From an uncultured Alphaproteobacteria bacterium (GTDB taxonomy: Bacteria > Pseudomonadota > Alphaproteobacteria > HIMB59 > GCA-002718135), in the NCBI GenBank assembly GCA_902615745.1, contig CACMQB010000008.1, positions 1 to 64,000 on the forward strand: a stretch of 64,000 nt of DNA. The letters run 5' to 3'. Of this stretch, positions 1-8,026 are shown in pieces; within the stretch, counting starts at the first letter, position 1; every line of letters starts with the position of its first letter. The notes under the pieces were generated by a model, which saw nothing but the letters and a program-made list of their open reading frames with translations, was not told the origin of the DNA and searched no databases. The position numbers and the translations under genes were made by a program.

Positions 1-371
1 ATTGACTGAATATATTTTTTATCAAAGTTTTCAGGATTAATGGCAATACCAATTTTTAATTTTTTAAATATTTGTTTTATTTTTAATAATTCATTTTTAG
101 AAAAATGATAAGAGCATGATATTGTTTTTGGTTTGGTAAAATCGATCTGCTTGATAATTTCATCTATTGAATAAAACCTTGTTAAAAGGACTGATTCAAT
201 ATTATAATAATCACATTCTTTTATTAACTTTTTAATATTTTTATCATTTGTTGTATTAGGACCATTAAGATTATTGCTTGCAAATCCCAGACTTTTCACA
301 TTATTTTGATAAGCTTTTAAAATAGAGGCTTTGTTTGTTATGCCACAAATTTTCAAATTGATTTTATTCAT
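1..371 (-). CDS. TrpF-like phosphoribosylanthranilate isomerase family protein (partial, C-terminus outside window)
   Basis: The minus strand reads open from ATG at 371 to the window edge (123 codons, no stop). It begins with a KICGITN motif at about residues 7-13, the hallmark N-terminal strand of phosphoribosylanthranilate isomerase (TrpF), which carries the catalytic Cys. The rest is Lys/Asn/Ile-rich and diverges from typical TrpF: the usual GFVF-x-SPR stretch is only loosely represented by GFASNN. TrpF converts phosphoribosylanthranilate to CdRP in tryptophan synthesis. It is divergent from the nucleoside operon that starts at 422. The family call is moderate; the catalytic Asp region lies outside the window. 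Confidence 0.55.
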   Translation of the reverse strand, partial: MNKINLKICGITNKASILKAYQNNVKSLGFASNNLNGPNTTNDKNIKKLIKECDYYNIESVLLTRFYSIDEIIKQIDFTKPKTISCSYHFSKNELLKIKQIFKKLKIGIAINPENFDKKYIQS

Positions 372-421
372 ATGTTTATTTAAGTTAAATATTATTAATC
401 AAAATAACGATAAAATCTATT

Positions 422-823
422 ATGATTTCTGAAAATTTTGAAAATTTATTTAAAGCAGCATCTTTAGTTAGACAAGAAGCTCATGTGCCCTATTCAAATT
501 TTAAAGTAGGTGCCGCTTTTCTAACAGAAGATAATAAAATTATCACTGGTTGCAATGTTGAAAATGCAGCTTATCCTCAATCACAATGTGCCGAAGCAAC
601 TGCAATAGGAAACATGGTGTCCAATGGAAACAAAAAAATTTTAGAGGTTGTTGTTATAGGATCTGGTGAATTGTTATGCTCACCATGTGGAGGTTGTAGA
701 CAGAGGTTGAGAGAATTCGCATCCCTTGATACTAAGATTCATATGTGTAATGAAAAAGGTCATATGAAAACATCCACACTTGCAGAACTACTCCCAGACT
801 CTTTTGGTCCAGAGAATCTTTAA
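422..823 (+). CDS. cdd: Cytidine deaminase
   Basis: A 133-residue protein of normal length for the small tetrameric cytidine deaminases, which convert (deoxy)cytidine to (deoxy)uridine. The zinc site is visible as CAE at residues 56-58 (Cys ligand and catalytic Glu) and PCGGC at 88-92 (two Cys ligands). The substrate-binding NVENAAY segment lies at 45-51. The stop codon overlaps the next gene by one base, so it heads a four-gene nucleoside operon with purine nucleoside phosphorylase, thymidine phosphorylase and a methyltransferase. Cytosolic pyrimidine salvage enzyme. Confidence 0.95.
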   Translation: MISENFENLFKAASLVRQEAHVPYSNFKVGAAFLTEDNKIITGCNVENAAYPQSQCAEATAIGNMVSNGNKKILEVVVIGSGELLCSPCGGCRQRLREFASLDTKIHMCNEKGHMKTSTLAELLPDSFGPENL

Positions 824-1653
824 TGTTACCCTCGGCAAAAAAATTTTTAGAATTAACAAATAATACTTCACCCGATATTGCCGTAATTTTAGGAAGTGGA
901 CTAACTAATTTTTTTGAAGAAAAAGATATTCAAGAATTAATATCATATGAACAGTTAGCTGACTTTCCACAGCCAACTGTTAAAGGTCATGCTGGTAAAT
1001 TAGTTTTAGGAAAAATAAATACTTTAAATGTTGTTTGTATGTATGGAAGATCCCATATTTATGAAGGACACAATCCTCAAAGCCTGGCTTCACCTATAAG
1101 AGTTTTAAAAGACATTGGGTGTAAGTTGTTAATCGTTACAAATGCAGCAGGTAGTTTAGATGAAGCTATGCCAGCTGGTAGTCTAATGGCAATTAAAGAT
1201 CATATTAACTGGAGTGGTTTTAATCCACTTATTGGACCCAATGCTGAAGAGTATGGCCCTCGCTTTCATGATATGAGTGATGGGTATCATAAGTTTTATA
1301 GAGATCAGTTAATACAAGTTGCTAAAAAAATAGATCAAAAAATTTATGAAGGTATTTATTGTATGTACTCAGGACCAAATTTTGAAACACCTGCTGAAAT
1401 CAATGCCTTAAAAGTAATAGGTGGAAATGCTGTTGGAATGTCTACGGTACCAGAAGTTTTAGTTGCTAATCATTGCGGACTTCCTGTTATTGGTATTAGT
1501 GTAATCACCAACTTAGCTGCTGGTATGAATAAAACAAAATTAAGTCATCAAGAAACTTTAGAGAATGCAAGTTTAGCAGAGAACAATGTTTTAAATTTAA
1601 TTAAACAATTTATACAAGAAGTTCAATTCGATGATACCTCAAGAGATAATTAG
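823..1653 (+). CDS. punA: Purine nucleoside phosphorylase (PNP/MTAP family, trimeric type)
   Basis: 276 residues, as expected for the trimeric purine nucleoside phosphorylases that cleave inosine/guanosine with phosphate to base plus ribose 1-phosphate. The phosphate-binding VILGSGL lies near residues 21-27. GHAGK and GRSHIYEG segments and a VTNAAGSL motif follow in family order. The C-terminal GNAVGMSTVPE and SVITNLAAG blocks bind the purine. Translationally coupled: it overlaps cdd by one base and deoA by 23 bases. I assign the symbol by family; xapA is the closest alternative name. Confidence 0.9.
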   Translation: MLPSAKKFLELTNNTSPDIAVILGSGLTNFFEEKDIQELISYEQLADFPQPTVKGHAGKLVLGKINTLNVVCMYGRSHIYEGHNPQSLASPIRVLKDIGCKLLIVTNAAGSLDEAMPAGSLMAIKDHINWSGFNPLIGPNAEEYGPRFHDMSDGYHKFYRDQLIQVAKKIDQKIYEGIYCMYSGPNFETPAEINALKVIGGNAVGMSTVPEVLVANHCGLPVIGISVITNLAAGMNKTKLSHQETLENASLAENNVLNLIKQFIQEVQFDDTSRDN

Positions 1654-2941
1654 AAAAAAAAGAGATAACCAAGATCTGTCAAAAGAAGATATCAACTTTT
1701 TTGTAGACGGTTTAACAAATGGATCTTTTTCAGACGCACAAATTGCAGCAATGAGCATGGCAATATTTGCAAATGGAATGACTCCTGAAGAAACTGTTTG
1801 TTTAACTGAAGCGATGACGAAATCAGGCGATACACTAAATTGGTCTGAGATTGTAGATTCTGAGTTGGTTTGTGATAAGCACTCAACTGGTGGTGTTGGA
1901 GACAAGACGAGCGTTATTTTAGCACCAATACTTGCAGCTTGTGGACTGTATGTACCTATGATTTCAGGTAGAGGTTTGGGTCATACCGGTGGTACTCTAG
2001 ATAAATTTGATTCAATACCTGGGTACAATACAAAGCCTGATTTAGAAACTTTTAAAAAAGTTGTAAAAGACGTTGGTTGTGCAATTATTGGTCAAACCTC
2101 TAACTTAGCACCAGCTGATAAAAAATTATATTCTATAAGGGATATTGTAGGTACAGTAGAATCTTTACCCTTAATAACATCATCTATTCTTTCAAAAAAA
2201 ATTGCAAGCGGTCTTTCATCTTTAGTACTTGATGTAAAAGTTGGTAATGGATCTTTTAATAGCACTATTGATATAGCAAGAGATTTATCCAACTCCTTAG
2301 TAAGAGTCGCTAAAGGAGCAGGTTTACATTGCGAAGCTATATTAACGGATATGAATCAGGTCCTAGGTAAAAGTGCTGGTCATACACTGGAGATATTAGA
2401 ATGCATAAAATATATTAAAAATGATTTTAAAGATCATCGATTAGAGAAGATCACTAATGAATTAATATCTTCGCTATTAGTAAACATTTATAAAATTTCA
2501 AAAGAAGAGGCTTATAATAAAATTAATACGGTTATTAATAATGGACTAGCTGCAGAAAAATTTGAAATGATGGTTGCGGCCTTGGGTGGACCAAAAAATA
2601 TTTTATCATCTTATGAAAAAGATTTAATAAATACTTCAGTTCGAAAAGATGTATTTTCTAGTGAACAAGGCTGGATAGAAAAAATTCATACCAGAGAATT
2701 AGGCCTTATACTTATTGAACTAGGAGGTGGAAGAAAACAGGTTACCGATAAAATAGATTACGGAGTTGGATATGATAATGTACTCAATATTGGTGATGAA
2801 GTGAATTCCTCAACTCCTTTATTAAGTTTATACTCAAATAAAAATATAGATGATAATTTAATAAATAAAATACAAAGTTGTTTCATCATTTCAGATAAAA
2901 AAACTCACAAACTATCTGAAATATTTGAAACCATAAACTAA
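1631..2941 (+). CDS. deoA: Thymidine phosphorylase
   Basis: 436 residues, matching bacterial thymidine phosphorylase (thymidine plus phosphate to thymine plus deoxyribose 1-phosphate). The family signature around KHSTGGVGDKTS is present near residue 85. ISGRGLGHTGGTLDK and the SILSKKIASGLSSLVLDVK block follow, giving the alpha domain and phosphate site, and the alpha/beta C-terminal domain carries GGGR. It starts 23 bases inside the preceding phosphorylase gene and ends one base into the next gene, which implies coupled translation. Pyrimidine-nucleoside phosphorylase (pdp) is the alternative substrate class. Confidence 0.93.
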   Translation: MIPQEIIRKKRDNQDLSKEDINFFVDGLTNGSFSDAQIAAMSMAIFANGMTPEETVCLTEAMTKSGDTLNWSEIVDSELVCDKHSTGGVGDKTSVILAPILAACGLYVPMISGRGLGHTGGTLDKFDSIPGYNTKPDLETFKKVVKDVGCAIIGQTSNLAPADKKLYSIRDIVGTVESLPLITSSILSKKIASGLSSLVLDVKVGNGSFNSTIDIARDLSNSLVRVAKGAGLHCEAILTDMNQVLGKSAGHTLEILECIKYIKNDFKDHRLEKITNELISSLLVNIYKISKEEAYNKINTVINNGLAAEKFEMMVAALGGPKNILSSYEKDLINTSVRKDVFSSEQGWIEKIHTRELGLILIELGGGRKQVTDKIDYGVGYDNVLNIGDEVNSSTPLLSLYSNKNIDDNLINKIQSCFIISDKKTHKLSEIFETIN

Positions 2942-3597
2942 TGAGTACCCAAACTGAAATTAATAAAGCAATTGTGCAATACTTACAAAGCGTAGGTTAC
3001 CGAGAAGATAAAATAATTACTGAACTAGAAAATGAAACTTTAAAACTTGGTAGTGTTTCCCAAATGCAGATTGCAAAAGAACAAGGTCAGTTTTTAGAAA
3101 TGATAACTAAAATTTCTAATGCTAAAAACTGTTTAGAAATTGGAAGGTTTACAGGGATGAGCACTTTGTTTTTGGCTAGAGGTATACCTGAATCAGGAAA
3201 AATCGTAACTGTTGATAATTCAGATGAATTTTTATCCTTAGCAAAAAAATATTGGGAATTAGATAATATGAGCTCAAAAATTGAATCGATTATTGGAGAT
3301 GGTGTTGAGGTAATGCAAAGCATGATAGACCGTCAACAGAGTTATGATTTAATTTTTATAGATGCTGATAAAAATAATTACCCAAATTATTACGAACTGT
3401 CGCTAAGCCTATTAGTTTCTAATGGAATAATAATTATTGATAATATGCTTTGGCACGGTGATGTGGCAGATGAAACTAAACAAGATTCTCAAACAAAAAC
3501 TATCCGTGATTTAAATTTAAAAATACAAAATGACACAAGAGTGGAATTCTCTCTTTTACCACTCTCTGATGGATTATCGTTTATAAGAAAAAAATAA
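2941..3597 (+). CDS. Class I SAM-dependent O-methyltransferase (caffeoyl-CoA OMT family)
   Basis: 218 residues, typical for the small cation-dependent O-methyltransferases (PF01596). The SAM motif I appears as CLEIGRFTGMSTL near residues 61-73. VTVDNSDEF follows, with the acidic residue after strand 2, and DLIFIDADKNNYP is the metal-binding Asp region of this family. IIIDNMLWHG corresponds to the conserved D-N ligand pair. The substrate cannot be read from sequence. It overlaps deoA by one base, but its link to nucleoside salvage is unclear and may be only positional. Confidence 0.85.
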   Translation: MSTQTEINKAIVQYLQSVGYREDKIITELENETLKLGSVSQMQIAKEQGQFLEMITKISNAKNCLEIGRFTGMSTLFLARGIPESGKIVTVDNSDEFLSLAKKYWELDNMSSKIESIIGDGVEVMQSMIDRQQSYDLIFIDADKNNYPNYYELSLSLLVSNGIIIIDNMLWHGDVADETKQDSQTKTIRDLNLKIQNDTRVEFSLLPLSDGLSFIRKK

Positions 3598-3603
3598 CAA
3601 AGA

Positions 3604-3631
3604 CTTGAATTAAACACAATCATCCCCACAT
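3604..3631 (+). promoter_or_regulatory. Sigma32 (RpoH)-like heat-shock promoter upstream of hsp20
   Basis: A CTTGAA box at 3604-3609 and a CCCCACAT box at 3624-3631 are separated by 14 bp. This closely matches the sigma32 pattern CTTGAA, 11-16 bp, CCCCATnT. It sits 64 bp upstream of the small heat-shock gene start at 3695, so location and target agree. CCCACA at 3625-3630 also forms an inverted repeat with a downstream TGTGGG. No experimental support is available. Confidence 0.65.
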
Positions 3632-3670
3632 TATAATTGTCTGTATGCCATTGTGGGTGCGGACAAAATA

Positions 3671-3691
3671 AACTTGCTTAATAAAGGAGTT
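3671..3691 (+). promoter_or_regulatory. Possible RBS-occluding hairpin (candidate RNA thermometer) in hsp20 leader
   Basis: AACTT at 3671-3675 can pair with GAGTT at 3687-3691 (five pairs, one G-U). This covers the 3' half of the Shine-Dalgarno AAAGGAG at 3683-3689. Many alphaproteobacterial hsp20 leaders carry ROSE or fourU thermometers; this one is shorter than ROSE. The stem is weak and could be chance in AT-rich DNA. Confidence 0.3.
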
Positions 3692-3694
3692 ATT

Positions 3695-4132
3695 ATGACT
3701 AGAAACCTATCCGTTTGGAATTCTCTAAGACCATTCTCTGTTGGATTTGACTCAATTTTTGATGAATTTGATAGAATGCTGGAGTCTACAGAACGATACA
3801 ATACAAATTATCCACCTTACAATATTCATAGAGTCGATGAGCATAACTATAAAATTGAAGTTGCTCTCGCTGGATATAGTAAAGAAGATATTGAGATTGA
3901 ATTAAAAGAAAACAACCTAACTGTTAGAAATAAACCTAAAGAAAAAGTGGTTAATGAAAATGGCAATGGTGTAATCCATAAAGGAATCTCAACAAGACAG
4001 TTTGAAAGATCGTTCACAATTTCAGAGGACATCAAAGTCAAAGATGCTGAATTGAAGAATGGACTTTTAGCGATTGATTTGGAGAGAATTATTCCAGAAG
4101 AAAAAAAAGCTAGACTTATTTCAATAAAATAG
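3695..4132 (+). CDS. Hsp20/alpha-crystallin family small heat-shock protein
   Basis: 145 residues from ATG 3695. I prefer this start over an in-frame ATG at 3653 because AAAGGAG lies at 3683-3689 and the protein then begins MTRNLSVWNSLRPF, the usual IbpA-like start. The alpha-crystallin domain runs from about residue 36 to 140 and includes Y-x-I-x-V-A-L-A-G-Y-x-K-E-D-I-x-I and the late G-L-L-x-I-x-L motif. It is an ATP-independent holdase binding unfolding proteins in the cytoplasm. The sigma32-like promoter upstream supports heat induction; a strong terminator follows. Confidence 0.93.
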   Translation: MTRNLSVWNSLRPFSVGFDSIFDEFDRMLESTERYNTNYPPYNIHRVDEHNYKIEVALAGYSKEDIEIELKENNLTVRNKPKEKVVNENGNGVIHKGISTRQFERSFTISEDIKVKDAELKNGLLAIDLERIIPEEKKARLISIK

Positions 4133-4140
4133 TTTTGATA

Positions 4141-4167
4141 GGGGCCCAAAGTGGCCCCAACATTTTT
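4141..4167 (+). terminator. Rho-independent terminator after hsp20
   Basis: GGGGCC at 4141-4146 pairs with GGCCCC at 4153-4158 across a 6-nt loop, followed after three bases by a T-rich run (4162-4167). It begins eight bases after the hsp20 stop. It is one of the few GC-rich stretches in the area. Confidence 0.8.
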
Positions 4168-4288
4168 AACTTTAAATTTAGAATAAATCTAATTTTATGA
4201 ATTTTAACAACACTGATATTAAAAAAAAATTCATATAGATCTACATTCGTATTCTGATAATTTTTAATAAGATTCTTAATCATAGAAC

Positions 4289-4311
4289 GTGGAGATATTT
4301 ATTATCTCCAC
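4289..4311 (+). promoter_or_regulatory. Perfect 9-bp inverted repeat in the leader of the iron-binding protein gene
   Basis: GTGGAGATA at 4289-4297 and TATCTCCAC at 4303-4311 form a perfect palindrome with a 5-bp spacer. It ends 17 bp before the ATG of the ferric-binding protein gene and directly precedes an A-run and the RBS. It could be an operator for an iron regulator (Fur/Irr/RirA type) or an mRNA hairpin near the ribosome site. It does not match the classic Fur box. Regulatory role is inference. Confidence 0.45.
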
Positions 4312-4328
4312 AAAAAAAAGAAGGTGAT

Positions 4329-5342
4329 ATGAAAATTATTTTTAGATTACTATTGATACTAATTGCATCTACGATTTCACTAAACTTGTTTGCCAAAGAG
4401 GTTAATGTTTATTCTTACAGGCAGCCAATTTTAATAGATCCTTTCTTTGAGGAATTTACAAAATTGACTGGCATAAAGGTAAATGTTTTACATGCAAAAA
4501 AAGGATTGCTAGAAAGAGTTTTAGCTGAAGGTGAAGATACACCTGCTGACTTAGTATTAACAGTTGATATAGCCAGGTTAAACCAATTTGTTGAAAAGGA
4601 TATTTTACAACCAATTAACTCAGATATTTTGAATATGAATATTCCAAATCATTTAAGAGACAGTAATAATAAATGGTTTGCACTTTCAAAGAGAGCTAGA
4701 ATTGTTGCAATATCAAAAGAAAGAGTATCTACAGACTCAATTAAAAGAATAGAAGATTTATCTGATCCAAAATGGAAAGGTAAAATTTGTACAAGACCTG
4801 GCAGTCATGACTACAATAGATCACTTTTAGCTTCAATAATTGCTGCAAATGGAGAAGCTATAGCTGAAGAATGGGCAGCAGGCATCGTTGCAAATTTAGC
4901 ACGAAAACCTGAAGGTAATGATAGAGCGCAAGCAAAAGCAATTTATGAAGGTGTTTGTGACATTGCTGTAATGAATACCTATTATTTTGGAAAAATGAAA
5001 TTTAATGAAAAGAATCCAGAACAAAAAGAATGGGCTAACTCAATAGAGTTAGTTTTTACTAACCAAGAAGACAGAGGTAATCACATAAATGTTGCCGGTG
5101 GAGGTGTAATTAAGTACTCTAAAAATAAAGACAACGCGATTGCACTACTTGAATTTTTGACTGAACCAAAAGCCCAAGTCCTCTACAGTTCTATAAACTA
5201 TGAATATCCGGTTAATCCAGATATGCAATTAACTGATGAGTTAAAATCATGGGGTGAATTTAAAGAAGATAAACTGCCTGTTGAAAAACTAGCAGAACTT
5301 GCTCCCATAGCTCAGAAAATCATTGATAGAGTAGGCTGGTAA
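4329..5342 (+). CDS. fbpA: Ferric iron ABC transporter, periplasmic iron-binding protein (FbpA/FutA type)
   Basis: 337 residues with a Sec signal peptide (hydrophobic residues about 4-20, cleavage near LFA-KE). The mature part starts VNVYSYRQ, as in FbpA/FutA1 proteins. It contains LHAKKGLLERVLAEG and a tyrosine cluster MNTYYFGKM near residue 220, where this family binds Fe(III). It captures periplasmic ferric iron for the permease encoded 17 bp downstream. A terminator and a leader palindrome precede it, so it is probably the first gene of its transcript. Iron rather than another anion is inferred from these tyrosines and the neighbours. Confidence 0.9.
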   Translation: MKIIFRLLLILIASTISLNLFAKEVNVYSYRQPILIDPFFEEFTKLTGIKVNVLHAKKGLLERVLAEGEDTPADLVLTVDIARLNQFVEKDILQPINSDILNMNIPNHLRDSNNKWFALSKRARIVAISKERVSTDSIKRIEDLSDPKWKGKICTRPGSHDYNRSLLASIIAANGEAIAEEWAAGIVANLARKPEGNDRAQAKAIYEGVCDIAVMNTYYFGKMKFNEKNPEQKEWANSIELVFTNQEDRGNHINVAGGGVIKYSKNKDNAIALLEFLTEPKAQVLYSSINYEYPVNPDMQLTDELKSWGEFKEDKLPVEKLAELAPIAQKIIDRVGW

Positions 5343-5359
5343 ATTATAGGTTAACTGTC

Positions 5360-6955
5360 TTGATAAATTTTAATTTATGGTCTAATTCTGTGGCGATAAT
5401 TGCTTTAGTAATTATCGCCCCTATTTTTTCAATATTTTATTACGCGATCTTAGGTGATACATCACTATGGCCACATCTATTTTCTACTGTTTTGCCCAGA
5501 TATCTTACCAATACAATAATTCTAATGTTTGGTGTTGGAGGATTAAGTTTAGTCTTTGGTTTGACTACTGCTTGGATAGTGACAAGATATAATTTTTTTG
5601 GGAAAAAATTTTTTGAATGGATGTTATTATTACCAGCTGCTGTACCAGCTTATATTATTGCCTATACTTATACCGACTTTTTTGAATATGCTGGTCCTCT
5701 TCAATCATTGCTAAGAGACATATTTGGTTGGACAAGCTCAAAAGATTACTGGTTTCCAAATGTGCGATCAATGGGAGGTGCAATTTTGGTAATGTCTTCT
5801 GTATTGTATCCATACGTATATTTAATGACTAGAGCATCATTTATAACGACACCTATATCTTTTTTTCAAACTAGTTCTATTTACGGAAGGAATTCCTTCT
5901 TCAATGTTGCTATTCCATTTGGTCGTCCAGGTATAATTGCTGGCTTGGCCTTAGTACTAATGGAAACAATTTCTGATTTTGGGACAGTTGATTATTTTGC
6001 AATTGAAACATTAACCTTAGGCGTATTTAATGTTTGGTTAGGAATGAATAGTCTATCTGGCGCATCACAGATTTCTAGTATTTTATTTATGATTGTTATA
6101 GTACTTTTAACTTTAGAGTATTTGGGTAGGCGTAGCAGAAAATTTCATGAAAAATATAGTGGTGCATCTTATACACCAACCCAAACAGTTTCTGGTGTTA
6201 AAAATTCTTTATTGTTTTTAATTTGCCTAATACCTTTAAGTCTTGGTTTTATAATACCTGTTTCAATTTTATTGAATTTTGTAATTAAAGGTTATTCTAT
6301 AATAAATTTTTTTGAAATTTTTCAAATAACACTATCAAGTATATCTTTAGCACTTATTTCTTCATCATTCATTATGTTGCTATCCTTATTAATGATTATA
6401 GTTGGAGCATATAAATCAAATAATTTCCAAAAAATTTTAATATTTTTTGCATCTTCTGGTTATGCTTTTCCAGGAACAATTCTTGCTGTTGGAATAGTTG
6501 TATTTGTTGGGTGGCTTAATGATTTGATTTATTTTCGTATGAGTTATGCTGTTGGCGGATTTATAATTTTATTATTTGCGTATAGTATAAGATTTTTAGC
6601 TGTTGGTAATGGAGCAATTACATCAGGTATTTCAAGAATTCATCCAAACTTATTAGATGCATCAAGAACAATGGGTGTTAGCTTTTTCAAAAGTATAAGA
6701 AAAATTATATTACCATTGCTGTATACAAATTTATTAGTTGGTGGAATATTAGTTTTCGTAGACATCTTAAAAGAACTTCCAATAACATTATTATTAAGAC
6801 CATTTAATTTTGAGACACTAGCAACCTATGTTTATCAATATGCCTCTGATGAAATGTTGGAGGAGTCAGCATTTGCAGCTCTAATTATAGTTATTGCTGG
6901 ATTAGGACCAGTAATTTTTCTTAACAGAACAATTACTAAATCAATAAAAAACTAA
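5360..6955 (+). CDS. fbpB: Ferric iron ABC transporter, permease (double-domain FbpB type)
   Basis: 531 residues with about 12 hydrophobic segments arranged as two fused permease halves, the normal form for FbpB/AfuB proteins. Each half has an EAA-type loop facing the ATPase: one around residues 170-210 with GRNSFFNVAIPFGRPG, one near 430-460 with DASRTMGVSFFKSIRKIILP. The start is TTG at 5360; no better in-frame start is visible, and only a weak AGG lies upstream. It follows the binding-protein gene by 17 bp. It ends 3 bp from the stop of the convergent ATPase gene. Confidence 0.9.
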   Translation: MINFNLWSNSVAIIALVIIAPIFSIFYYAILGDTSLWPHLFSTVLPRYLTNTIILMFGVGGLSLVFGLTTAWIVTRYNFFGKKFFEWMLLLPAAVPAYIIAYTYTDFFEYAGPLQSLLRDIFGWTSSKDYWFPNVRSMGGAILVMSSVLYPYVYLMTRASFITTPISFFQTSSIYGRNSFFNVAIPFGRPGIIAGLALVLMETISDFGTVDYFAIETLTLGVFNVWLGMNSLSGASQISSILFMIVIVLLTLEYLGRRSRKFHEKYSGASYTPTQTVSGVKNSLLFLICLIPLSLGFIIPVSILLNFVIKGYSIINFFEIFQITLSSISLALISSSFIMLLSLLMIIVGAYKSNNFQKILIFFASSGYAFPGTILAVGIVVFVGWLNDLIYFRMSYAVGGFIILLFAYSIRFLAVGNGAITSGISRIHPNLLDASRTMGVSFFKSIRKIILPLLYTNLLVGGILVFVDILKELPITLLLRPFNFETLATYVYQYASDEMLEESAFAALIIVIAGLGPVIFLNRTITKSIKN

Positions 6956-6958
6956 AAC

Positions 6959-8005
6959 TTAATTCTTAAAAATATAAGCCTGATCATTATCAATTTCTAT
7001 TTCGACTGCAGACGATTGTTTTGGATTAAAGTCAGCAGGCATGTGGCTATGCACATGAACAACTTCATTATTATTATCTAACACAGATAAATGGATAAAA
7101 CTAAATGACCCCATTAATTTTGACGCCATAACAGTTCCCTTAATTCCATTAACTGGTGTTGGTTGTTTGTTGAGTTTTATACCTTGAGGTCTTATGTGTA
7201 CTACAACTTTCTCACCTTCTAAATTTCCAGGTGTTTTAATTTTCCCAACCGGTGTGTAAATGTGAGATTCTTTAACAACACCCTCAAATTTATTTGTTTC
7301 ACCAAAAAAACCTGTAACATATGAATTTTTGGGATTGTTATAGAGATCATTCGGAGTTCCTGACTGTACAATCGAACCTGATTTATCAAAAATATTTATA
7401 TGATTTGAGATAAACATTGCTTCGAAAGGATCATGAGTGACTATTATTACAGACACATTTGATTTTTGTAATAGATGCAGAGTATCATCTCTCACCTCTT
7501 CTCGAAGACTTAAATCTAAACTTGAAAAAGGCTCATCTAATAAAAGTAAATCGGGTTGTGAAATTATAGATCGTGCAAGTGCAACTCTTTGTTGTTCACC
7601 ACCACTTAACTCGTGTGGGTATTTATCTAGTGAATTAGGTAATTTTATTAATTCAATAATTTCATCAACATTATTAGTTGAATTGTTAGCATTAGTTGGA
7701 AATCTCAAATTTTCTTTTACTGTCAAATGTGGGAATAAAGCGTAATCTTGAAATAAAAAACCAATTTTTCTTTTTTCTGTAGGTAAGTGTTTTGCAGTAC
7801 TACTTACTTCTTCACCATTAATAATAATTTTACCTGACTGTACTTTTTCAAGACCTGCTATGAGCTTTAATAAAGTAGTTTTTCCACTACCTGACGGTCC
7901 CAAAATACAAGAGATACTATCTTTATTGAGATTAAAATTAATATTATTTAAAATTTTCTTATTATTAATCGAATGGGTAAGATCTTTAACTTCAACAGCA
8001 ATCAT
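6959..8005 (-). CDS. fbpC: Ferric iron ABC transporter, ATP-binding protein (FbpC type)
   Basis: 348 residues. Walker A GPSGSGKTT at 36-44, ABC signature LSGGEQQR, Walker B LLLLDEP with the D-loop SSLD, and the switch His in VTHDPFEAM are all present. The C-terminal ~110 residues form a TOBE/OB regulatory domain with HIRPQGIKL, typical of FbpC/PotA-type importers. It energises the iron permease. It lies on the opposite strand, convergent to fbpB, so it cannot share the fbpAB transcript and needs its own promoter near 8010-8026 or upstream of the M48 gene. Confidence 0.87.
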   Translation of the reverse strand: MIAVEVKDLTHSINNKKILNNINFNLNKDSISCILGPSGSGKTTLLKLIAGLEKVQSGKIIINGEEVSSTAKHLPTEKRKIGFLFQDYALFPHLTVKENLRFPTNANNSTNNVDEIIELIKLPNSLDKYPHELSGGEQQRVALARSIISQPDLLLLDEPFSSLDLSLREEVRDDTLHLLQKSNVSVIIVTHDPFEAMFISNHINIFDKSGSIVQSGTPNDLYNNPKNSYVTGFFGETNKFEGVVKESHIYTPVGKIKTPGNLEGEKVVVHIRPQGIKLNKQPTPVNGIKGTVMASKLMGSFSFIHLSVLDNNNEVVHVHSHMPADFNPKQSSAVEIEIDNDQAYIFKN

Positions 8006-8026
8006 AAAATACCTATTACACTAAAA

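Noticed and set aside
1639-2292. Minus-strand open frames within deoA
   Set aside because: They are shadows of a clear coding gene with no family features.
3653-3694. Upstream start for the small heat-shock protein
   Set aside because: No RBS; ATG 3695 has AAAGGAG and a family-like N-terminus.
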